The position numbers and the translations under genes are program-made. Under the pieces are notes generated by a model, which saw only the letters and a program-made list of their open reading frames with translations, did not search any database and was not told where the DNA came from. Shown here one piece after another: positions 1-5,256 of a DNA stretch of 5,256 bases (position 1 is the stretch's first letter; the number at the start of each line of letters is the position of its first letter). The DNA comes from an uncultured Chitinophagaceae bacterium (lineage in GTDB: Bacteria > Bacteroidota > Bacteroidia > Chitinophagales > Chitinophagaceae), in NCBI GenBank assembly GCA_946885665.1, contig CAMPGT010000264.1:1-5256 (forward strand), written 5' to 3'.

Positions 1-561
1 AAAGCCAACCGGTTCGCCCGTAATCAACGAAGTGAGTGCGGACCTGAAATTGGACCGCAATCTCTTTCCCAGCCCGTTCTCCAAAACGAGCGTCACAACC
101 CAGCCGCCCGGTTTAACGACTGCTGCCAGCTTATCGAAAACCAGATCGATATCCGGGATGCAGTTCATCACCGCAAAATTCGCAAGCACCGCGTCCACCC
201 GCCTTTCCAGGGGAAATGAAGGCGTCCAGGCCCTGAAATCGGATTCGTTGTCATCTAGAAAAAGAATAGACGCATCCGGCAGTTCGGCCCTGCTTCTTTT
301 TATGGCAATCTCCCGCATGGCGGGCGACGGCTCACAAAAAATTACATGATACCTCCGGTTAGCGAGCCACTTGCTGTCCTGCCCCGTACCACCACCAAAA
401 TCGATGATGCACCCGCCTCTCACCAAAGACGTAAATACCTCGGCCACCCTCGACCGTACCGCCGCGTTGGCGGCATCCTCTTCCAGGATGGCATCATAGC
501 CGGTCGCTATTGCATTGTAGTAAGCGATATTTTGCCTGGTGATCTCGGTATGGCTGGCCAT
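1..561 (-). CDS. Class I SAM-dependent methyltransferase, 3' end outside window
   Basis: Reading the minus strand from the ATG at 561 gives 187 codons without a stop, so the protein continues past the left edge. It should transfer a methyl group from S-adenosylmethionine to an unknown acceptor in the cytoplasm. What I see: an N-terminal helix with the YYNAIATGYD segment (residues 14-23) typical of small Methyltransf_11/25-like enzymes; motif I IIDFGGGTG (52-60), the SAM-binding glycine loop; an acidic residue after strand 2 in CEPSP (E77), expected to bind the ribose; VDAVLANFAVMNCIPD (122-137), matching the motif IV region; and VVKPGGWVV (148-156), the usual post-strand-5 turn. The start is ATG 561; an in-frame TTG at 594 would add 11 residues but falls inside the likely promoter. 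It lies back to back with a glycosyltransferase, so a role in methylating a glycan or its precursor is possible but only inferred. An unrelated small-molecule substrate is equally compatible. Confidence 0.9.
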   Translation of the reverse strand, partial: MASHTEITRQNIAYYNAIATGYDAILEEDAANAAVRSRVAEVFTSLVRGGCIIDFGGGTGQDSKWLANRRYHVIFCEPSPAMREIAIKRSRAELPDASILFLDDNESDFRAWTPSFPLERRVDAVLANFAVMNCIPDIDLVFDKLAAVVKPGGWVVTLVLENGLGKRLRSNFRSALTSLITGEPVGF

Positions 562-629
562 GCGTGCGGCTTCGTTGTTTATAAAATTATCCAATTATGG
601 TATATTGTCCATTCTGAACACGAACAGAC
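562..629. promoter_or_regulatory. Divergent promoter region, candidate elements on both strands
   Basis: This 68-bp AT-rich spacer is the only non-coding DNA between the divergent methyltransferase and glycosyltransferase genes, so it should hold both promoters. On the plus strand TATATTG at 601-607 (also TG at 598-599, like an extended -10) lies 23 bp after a TTG at 575-577. This loosely fits the Bacteroidota pattern of TTG and TAnnTTTG boxes and would leave a leader of about 15-20 nt. On the minus strand TAATTTTA (589 to 582) matches seven of eight positions of TAnnTTTG and would place a short leader before ATG 561, but I see no matching upstream TTG at the right distance. No Shine-Dalgarno sequence precedes either start. 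The elements are matched by eye and are weak. Confidence 0.35.
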
Positions 630-1712
630 ATGCGGATCGTTTTCCTAAGCTATAATTTTTCTGCCGACATTCATGATCCGCAACAATGGTTTGAGAGGAT
701 AAAATATTACCGCGGATGGCTTGAATGCCTCGCTGCAACCAATACCGTTTTTCGCATAGATGAGATCAACTACCTCGGGCACGCTGTTCATAACGGTGTA
801 GAATATTGCTTCGTGAAGGGAAGAAGAAAAAAACATTTTCCTGTTGCGCTCAACCGTTTCGCGGCATCAAAGAAACCCGATGTGGTGGTGGTGAGCAGCT
901 TTTTTTATCCGTGGCAGGTAATACTGTTGCGAAAAACGCTGGGCAGAGCAGTGGCCATCATCGTACAGAACCACGCCGAACGGCCCTTCGCGGGTCCCAA
1001 AAAATACCTGCAGCGAATAGCTTCCCACAGGGTCAATTACTTTCTCTTTACCTCCGCTGAAACCGGCGCCGCCTGGGTGAAAAACGGAAACATCCATTCC
1101 GCTGAAAAGATAAAGGAACTGATGGAGGTTTCGTCTGCATTTGAACCTGCCGGTAAAGATATCGCGAGGCAACAGACAGGCGCCCACGGATCGCCGATAT
1201 TCTTGTGGGTGGGCAGGCTCAACCAAAACAAGGACCCGCTCACCGCCGTACGCGCCTTTCTTCACTTTGCCGCACAACAACCAACTGCAAAACTGTATAT
1301 GATTTTTCAGTCGGATGAATTACTTCCCGACATCAAAAATATCCTCCCTCGCGATTCTTCTGCCGTGGTGCTTGTGGGCAACGTGCCGCATGATGATCTG
1401 CAGTCATGGTACAACAGCGCCGATTATTTCCTGGCAGCATCGCATCACGAAGGCAGCGGCACGGCGCTTTGCGAGGCAATGAGCTGCGGGTGCATACCGA
1501 TCGTCAGCAACATCCCTTCTTTCAAAACCATAACCGGCGATTGCGGCATATTGTTCGAAAAAGGAAGTGTATCGTCGCTGCTAACCGCGCTGCAGCAAAC
1601 GGTAGGCATCAATACCGAATTATGGCGCGCGAAGGTTTTGGAACACTTCAAAAACAATCTCTCTTTCGCGGCCATCGCCGGTCATTTTGAAAAGCTGCCG
1701 GCGCTATCATAA
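630..1712 (+). CDS. Glycosyltransferase family 4-type (GT-B fold)
   Basis: A 360-residue protein, a normal length for GT4 enzymes, which transfer a sugar from a nucleotide-sugar to a growing glycan or lipid-linked acceptor at the cytoplasmic face of the inner membrane. Residues 1-170 form the more variable acceptor-binding half. The C-terminal Rossmann half starts at the strand and loop FLWVGRLNQNKDPL (191-204), with the phosphate-contacting R196/K201 region, continues through VLVGNV (247-252), and carries the EX7E motif E274-GSGTALC-E282 followed by AMSCGCIPIVSN (283-294), typical of the donor-binding site. There is no signal peptide or membrane helix. The start is fixed: an in-frame TGA at 615-617 makes ATG 630 the first usable start, with no Shine-Dalgarno. 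Its last 31 bp overlap the convergent glycosyltransferase. Sequence identity to that neighbour looks low, so they are unlikely to be a recent duplication. The sugar and linkage cannot be predicted. Confidence 0.93.
   Translation: MRIVFLSYNFSADIHDPQQWFERIKYYRGWLECLAATNTVFRIDEINYLGHAVHNGVEYCFVKGRRKKHFPVALNRFAASKKPDVVVVSSFFYPWQVILLRKTLGRAVAIIVQNHAERPFAGPKKYLQRIASHRVNYFLFTSAETGAAWVKNGNIHSAEKIKELMEVSSAFEPAGKDIARQQTGAHGSPIFLWVGRLNQNKDPLTAVRAFLHFAAQQPTAKLYMIFQSDELLPDIKNILPRDSSAVVLVGNVPHDDLQSWYNSADYFLAASHHEGSGTALCEAMSCGCIPIVSNIPSFKTITGDCGILFEKGSVSSLLTALQQTVGINTELWRAKVLEHFKNNLSFAAIAGHFEKLPALS
1676..1703. repeat. GC-rich inverted repeat at the convergent gene ends
   Basis: CGCCGG at 1676-1681 and CCGGCG at 1698-1703 are perfect 6-bp complements separated by 16 bp. 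They straddle the last codons of both convergent glycosyltransferase genes. The hairpin would form in either transcript. Neither arm is followed by a run of T on its strand, so it is not a standard intrinsic terminator. It may be chance within coding DNA, or a stem that slows readthrough where the two transcripts meet. Confidence 0.25.
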
Positions 1713-2758
1713 AGTGCCAGCACCCGGCTACAGGTTTCTTCTATTGAACAGGCGAGCACGCTCGCGTGGTCGGTGTTTTTCTGGGATAAAATGTTCACCA
1801 CCACATTCAGCATTTCTTCTTTCGACGCCACCACATGCTGGTGAGCGAACGGATGCCGCATGGGACTGAAAAATCCAACCACGTGTGCGCCCGCATACAA
1901 CGCTTCCGCGTAAACAGTAGGAAAACCCTCATAGGAAGAAGGATGAAGCAATATTTTCGATCGCTGCATAAGACAAAGCACTTCGGCATGTGTTGTTTCA
2001 TCGAGGAGGTCAATGTTGGCCTGGAGGCCGGCGTTCCATATTTGATCGATGAGGCGGTCCCGTTCGGGACCCTTGCCGCAGATCACGGCTTTTACCTGTG
2101 GAAACGTTTTTGCCACACCGGCAATTATTTCAATAAACACGTCGTAGCGCTTTAAGGTAATCAGCGACCCCACCCCAATGATATCTATGGTACGCGCCTG
2201 CTTCCGCATGGAAAATTCGGCGGCATCAACGCCGGGCACAATGACGTGTGCCGGTCTGATGCGATAATTCCTGTGCAATTCATCTGCAAGAAAATCCGAC
2301 AGTGCAATGAGTTCGCCCGCCGTCGGTTTTACCCTGTTGACATAACGGTTGCCCTGCCGGGCATCCTGTCCCATCAGCCACGTGAACGCCGGCAAACCAT
2401 ATTTTCGCGCGAGGTACGTACCGATCAAACTGCACTCGCCGAGCCAAAAATTTAAAAGGCCGGCCACGTCATGCGCCCTGGCCATCTTCCTGAATTTTCT
2501 GTTGACGCGCCACCAGACAAACAACCGGCTCAGCTTACCTCTTTCTCTTCCATTGAAGGGATACACCGTTACGCCGTGCCAGTGGTAGGGAACGGATGAA
2601 AAGGGATATTGAAACGCAAACACGATCACCTTCAGGGCCGGATGCTGCTTTTGCAGGGTTTTGACAAACAACTGCGGAAACGGAAGGCAGGTGCCATCCT
2701 GTTCATTCGCCGGAAAACCGGGAATGAGAATGACGAACGTTTTCTTATCCTTCTCCAT
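1682..2758 (-). CDS. Glycosyltransferase family 4-type, coupled to ABC exporter gene
   Basis: A 358-residue GT-B glycosyltransferase expected to work in the cytoplasm or at the inner membrane face. The N-terminal half begins with a beta strand and loop, FVILIPGFPANEQDG (8-22), in the position of the GT4 glycine loop. A linker ending VIVPGVDAAEF (172-182) leads into the donor-binding half: IIGVGSLITLKRYD (193-206, with K203 in the conserved R/K position), VICGKGPER (225-233), and the EX7E motif E277-GFPTVYA-E285 followed by ALYAGAHVVGF (286-296). The start is unambiguous, since the codon directly before ATG 2758 is an in-frame TGA. The first 14 bp overlap the end of the upstream exporter gene, pointing to one operon with translational coupling. 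The 3' end overlaps the plus-strand glycosyltransferase by 31 bp. The genetic linkage suggests it helps build, or finish, the molecule that the exporter moves; the donor sugar is unknown. Confidence 0.93.
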   Translation of the reverse strand: MEKDKKTFVILIPGFPANEQDGTCLPFPQLFVKTLQKQHPALKVIVFAFQYPFSSVPYHWHGVTVYPFNGRERGKLSRLFVWWRVNRKFRKMARAHDVAGLLNFWLGECSLIGTYLARKYGLPAFTWLMGQDARQGNRYVNRVKPTAGELIALSDFLADELHRNYRIRPAHVIVPGVDAAEFSMRKQARTIDIIGVGSLITLKRYDVFIEIIAGVAKTFPQVKAVICGKGPERDRLIDQIWNAGLQANIDLLDETTHAEVLCLMQRSKILLHPSSYEGFPTVYAEALYAGAHVVGFFSPMRHPFAHQHVVASKEEMLNVVVNILSQKNTDHASVLACSIEETCSRVLALYDSAGSFSK

Positions 2759-4403
2759 TCAAACTGATTTTCTTGTTGCAGTAGGAAAGGGCGGCAGCGT
2801 TGTGTGTGATGAGGAAGACAATCTTATGTTGAGCGGCAATCTTCTTCAGTTGTTCCAGCATCTCGTGTTCGGCGCATGGGTCGAGTTCATTGAAGGGTTC
2901 ATCGAGCACCAGCAGGTCGAATTCTTTATACAGGGCGCGCGCCAATGCCAATCGCTGGCGTTGCCCGCCACTCAGGTTCCTTCCGCTTTCTGCAATTAGT
3001 GTGTGCGCGCCAGCAGGCAATATCGTATCGAGTCCGGTAATGTGCACAGCACTCTCGAGCTTTTGATGATCGTGACCTGTTTCCTCCAGTGTAATATTTT
3101 CCACTGCGGGCCCGTGCACGAAAAAGGCGTCCTGCCGTACATAGGCTACGCGGTTCCAAAAACTTTTACGCGCTTCTGCGTCGCTCATTTTGCCGTTTAT
3201 CGAGATGCTTCCACCTTGCGGAGCAATAAATCCCAATAGCAGGTTGATGAGCGTTGTTTTTCCGTAGCCCGACATTCCCGTTATGCCCAGCACATCGCCG
3301 GTCTCGGCTTTGAAGGATACATTGGATAATATTTTTTTAGCCGGATAGTCAAAGCACACCCCTTCGAACTTAACCGACCGGATATGTTCCTGCGTAAGTG
3401 TCCTTTTGTGCGAACCGGATGCCGGTGGCGCCAAATCAACAGTGGTGAAGGCATAACTTTTCAGTTGACTGGTGATATTCGTCATCTTCACTACGCCCGG
3501 AATGATTTTGTACGCGGCAATCATCAATGCGCCAATGGTTTCGAGGGCAATGGCACTGCCCGCTGCAAAAAACCGGTGAATCACGATCAGTGCGAGTAAT
3601 CCAAATACGGCAAATACCTCCATCAATCTCGACGGGATATGCTGGATCACCAGCCGCTGTGCGAGGTAGTGATTCAGTTGCTGCTGCGAGCGGTGGTAGC
3701 GATCTACAAAAAAATCATTCTTCAAATAAACATTGCTTTCAACAAAAGCATTGAGCGCTTCCTGCAAATATTGAATCACCTTTTCGCCGGCCCTTTTTTC
3801 GTGTCTCCGGCCGGCTTCCAGTTTTCGTTTCATGAAAATGGAAAGTATCCACATGCAGGGAATAAGTATCGCAGCTAATAGCAATACCAGCCATGGATCA
3901 TACAAGGCAATGGCGATAATGGTGATCAATATCAGCACGAACTGGCTGAACAGTTGTTGCAATCCGTTAAGCACATAATGGCAAAATTCTATGGGTTGTT
4001 GCCGCACCTTTCGATTGACTACGGATGAATCGAGGTGCACAAAATTTTCATAGGGTCCGAACAGGTATTGCACGAGATTGTCTTTCGATATGCGCGACGC
4101 TACATCATACACAAAATAATATTGCTTCCTTGCGACGAAAACGCCAAGCAGGTTTTTGAGCGTGTACAGGAAGAAGAAAGATACGATCGGCAACAAACCA
4201 TCATTTCCAAACAACGAAAAGATAGCAGCCGTTTGCATGGAGCGGCCCTGCGTGTAAAACGCTATTACAAAGAATAATCCCGCAAGAAAAGCGATATCGA
4301 GCAGGCTGACGATCACATCCGCCACCGCGAGCTTCCATAAATACCGCTTTTCCCTGTTGTTAAGAATGATGAAAACTTTTGCAGGTATTGTCTTCAAATT
4401 CAT
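2745..4403 (-). CDS. Type I ABC exporter half-transporter, PglK/MsbA-like (fused TMD-NBD)
   Basis: A 552-residue inner-membrane protein that should act as a homodimer, using ATP to export or flip a substrate. Six hydrophobic helices are visible at about 26-50, 69-91, 144-168, 170-191, 261-278 and 284-306. The ATPase domain follows: A-loop Y353, Walker A GMSGYGKT (376-383), Q-loop Q424, signature NLSGGQRQR (476-484), Walker B LLVLD with D501 and catalytic E502, and H-loop H534. All key catalytic residues are present. The N-terminal ILNNREKRYLW start and the AAYKIIPGVVKM segment (296-307) recall my memory of PglK, the Campylobacter flippase for lipid-linked oligosaccharide (about 564 residues). 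With a glycosyltransferase overlapping its 3' end, glycolipid flipping is the best guess; lipid A, peptide or drug export are alternatives. ATG 4403 is the only ATG after the in-frame TAA at 4446-4448. After Walker B it reads PFNELD rather than the exporter-typical ATSALD. Confidence 0.93.
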   Translation of the reverse strand: MNLKTIPAKVFIILNNREKRYLWKLAVADVIVSLLDIAFLAGLFFVIAFYTQGRSMQTAAIFSLFGNDGLLPIVSFFFLYTLKNLLGVFVARKQYYFVYDVASRISKDNLVQYLFGPYENFVHLDSSVVNRKVRQQPIEFCHYVLNGLQQLFSQFVLILITIIAIALYDPWLVLLLAAILIPCMWILSIFMKRKLEAGRRHEKRAGEKVIQYLQEALNAFVESNVYLKNDFFVDRYHRSQQQLNHYLAQRLVIQHIPSRLMEVFAVFGLLALIVIHRFFAAGSAIALETIGALMIAAYKIIPGVVKMTNITSQLKSYAFTTVDLAPPASGSHKRTLTQEHIRSVKFEGVCFDYPAKKILSNVSFKAETGDVLGITGMSGYGKTTLINLLLGFIAPQGGSISINGKMSDAEARKSFWNRVAYVRQDAFFVHGPAVENITLEETGHDHQKLESAVHITGLDTILPAGAHTLIAESGRNLSGGQRQRLALARALYKEFDLLVLDEPFNELDPCAEHEMLEQLKKIAAQHKIVFLITHNAAALSYCNKKISLNGEG

Positions 4404-4519
4404 CCCTTTAGTAATACGGGATGCTCTATGCCGGGGTTGCTTTTTTTAGTTGTCAATTACCGGCCCTTTAATCTATTAACGATAGCAAAAGAGGTAATCA
4501 TAACAAATAGACAACAAAA
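4404..4519. other. AT-rich intergenic spacer upstream of the exporter operon
   Basis: This 116-bp gap separates two minus-strand genes and must carry the end of the coiled-coil gene's transcript and/or the promoter of the exporter-glycosyltransferase operon. A TTGACA on the minus strand (4456 to 4451) is the only strong-looking promoter hexamer, but no convincing downstream box lies at the right spacing. A 7-T run (4441-4447, plus strand) and a GCCGG/CCGGC pair with a 25-nt loop (4430-4464) do not make a credible terminator. AAAGGG directly abuts ATG 4403, too close to act as a Shine-Dalgarno site. Confidence 0.4.
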
Positions 4520-5256
4520 TCAGCGCATGCTTTCTTTCAAACGATGATAATCTATCTCATCAAACAATTTCAATATTTTCTGCTGAAGATAATCAGGATC
4601 ACTTTCAAAGGCACCGAGATGCGTCCATTTATAATAAACGATGATCACTTGTGCACCTTTTGAACCCGGCGCCACATCAAAATAACCAGGATTGACTTTG
4701 TACAAGGCATCTCCCTCCCTGCGGCCGACAGGCGAAAGCGATTCCAGAGAACCGAAATCCCCTTTTTCGATAACCCTGGCCGGAGCATTCGCTTCCGAGG
4801 GCGTCATGGCGCTCATCACACTTTTCAAGTGCGTGCGCTCCGTCTCTAACTGGCTAATCTTCTCCCTTGCCTGCGCTACCTGGCCGTTCATGGTAGTGAT
4901 CGTAGCTGCCAGAACATCCTTGATCGAGTTGTCTACCCCGTTTGCAATCGTCTCCTTTGTTTCTTTTATATTCTTTTGTATGTCGGCGATTGTTGCCTTC
5001 CAACTTTTTATATTGAATTCATTTTTGGCCACGAGGTAGTCCATGTAATTCCTGCGGGTAAAGGGTATGAAGACAGGCCTGTTGTTCGCTTTGATGATAC
5101 GAATAGGTTGGCTGGGTACCGAGTGTGGATGGCCGTAATAACGGTAGTTGATCTCAATATAATCCTCCGTCGAATCTGTAACCGGTATTTCTTCAAAGAA
5201 ATCGGGAATGTTCAGCTCTGCACAATCATGCGAATAACTTCCCTGCTGGTGAGTAA
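4520..5256 (-). CDS. Uncharacterised protein with central coiled coil, 5' end outside window
   Basis: The minus-strand frame ending in TGA at 4522-4520 is open to the right edge, giving 244 complete visible residues; the start codon lies beyond the window. The ATG at 5044 is internal: the 70 residues before it, including ELNIPDFFEEIPV and PIRIIKANNRPVFIPFTRRN, look like continuous coding sequence with normal composition. From about visible residue 76 to 150 the protein is rich in K, E, Q and A with spaced hydrophobics, suggesting a long helix or coiled coil. The C-terminal part returns to globular sequence, with VNPGYFDVAPGSKGAQVIIVYYKW and a final amphipathic helix near KILKLFDEIDYHRLKESMR. 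I see no membrane helix in the visible part. I do not recognise a characterised family; similar uncharacterised proteins may occur in Bacteroidota, from memory only. A signal peptide could lie in the missing N-terminus. It is co-oriented with the exporter but 116 bp away, so operon membership is uncertain. Confidence 0.85.
   Translation of the reverse strand, partial: THQQGSYSHDCAELNIPDFFEEIPVTDSTEDYIEINYRYYGHPHSVPSQPIRIIKANNRPVFIPFTRRNYMDYLVAKNEFNIKSWKATIADIQKNIKETKETIANGVDNSIKDVLAATITTMNGQVAQAREKISQLETERTHLKSVMSAMTPSEANAPARVIEKGDFGSLESLSPVGRREGDALYKVNPGYFDVAPGSKGAQVIIVYYKWTHLGAFESDPDYLQQKILKLFDEIDYHRLKESMR

Noticed and set aside
559..594. TTG at 594 as an earlier start for the methyltransferase, adding 11 residues
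   Set aside because: It overlaps the likely promoter box at 589-582 and leaves little room for a promoter; ATG 561 is the simpler start, though not proven.
32..648. Two plus-strand open frames (32-349 and 346-648) opposite the methyltransferase
   Set aside because: The minus strand encodes a convincing SAM-binding domain over this stretch; the plus-strand translations have no motif and are shadows.
867..1280. 137-codon open frame on the minus strand inside the plus-strand glycosyltransferase
   Set aside because: It lies antisense to a clear GT4 coding region, and its translation has no recognisable domain and a composition typical of a shadow frame (H- and G-rich).
4425..4456. TTGACA (minus strand, 4456-4451) with CATAGA (4430-4425) as an exporter promoter
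   Set aside because: The spacing is 20 bp and the downstream box fits neither a standard -10 nor TAnnTTTG, so I only note it within the spacer entry.
4430..4464. GCCGG/CCGGC inverted pair near a T run as an intrinsic terminator
   Set aside because: The stem is only 5 bp with a 25-nt loop, and the T run lies inside the loop rather than after the stem.
4692..5039. Plus-strand 115-codon frame with a hydrophobic C-terminal half resembling membrane helices
   Set aside because: It is antisense to the coiled-coil protein gene. Hydrophobic stretches are expected opposite K/E/Q-rich coding sequence, because lysine and glutamate codons complement to phenylalanine and leucine codons.
5008..5196. 62-codon minus-strand frame overlapping the coiled-coil gene, suggestive of a frameshift
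   Set aside because: The main frame is open through the whole stretch with sensible protein sequence, so no frameshift is needed.
1..5256. Search for CRISPR-like repeats, tRNA-like cloverleaves, insertion sequence ends and recombination sites
   Set aside because: I saw no regularly spaced repeats, no tRNA-like segment, no transposase or integrase fragment and no long terminal inverted repeats. Nearly all of the window is coding.

Overview
The window looks like a piece of a Bacteroidota chromosome, probably near the Chitinophagaceae. This rests on three things: roughly balanced GC, start codons with no Shine-Dalgarno motif (usual in that phylum), and the general look of the proteins. No marker gene is present, so the taxonomy is an inference. 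There are five protein-coding genes in about 5.2 kb, very densely packed. I see no RNA gene, insertion sequence, CRISPR array or origin.

Left edge (1-561, minus strand): the N-terminal 187 residues of a class I SAM-dependent methyltransferase; its 3' end lies outside the window. A 68-bp divergent spacer (562-629) separates it from a family-4-type (GT-B) glycosyltransferase on the plus strand (630-1712). That gene runs tail to tail into a second GT4-type glycosyltransferase on the minus strand (1682-2758), and the two coding regions overlap by 31 bp. The second glycosyltransferase overlaps by 14 bp the 3' end of the upstream gene (2745-4403, minus). That gene encodes a type I ABC exporter half-transporter, with a fused six-helix membrane domain and ATPase, whose layout resembles PglK-type lipid-linked-oligosaccharide flippases. 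After a 116-bp AT-rich gap comes the C-terminal part of an uncharacterised, probably coiled-coil protein (4520-5256, minus). Its frame is open to the right edge, so its start is outside the window.

The central genes read as part of a surface-glycan locus (O-antigen, capsule, exopolysaccharide or glycoprotein glycan). The two glycosyltransferases would add sugars on the cytoplasmic side. The methyltransferase might modify a sugar or precursor. The exporter might move the lipid-linked product, or another hydrophobic substrate, across the inner membrane. The exporter-glycosyltransferase pair is almost certainly one transcription unit. Donor sugars, acceptors and the final glycan cannot be told from this sequence. 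The right-hand coiled-coil gene is probably unrelated to glycan synthesis.
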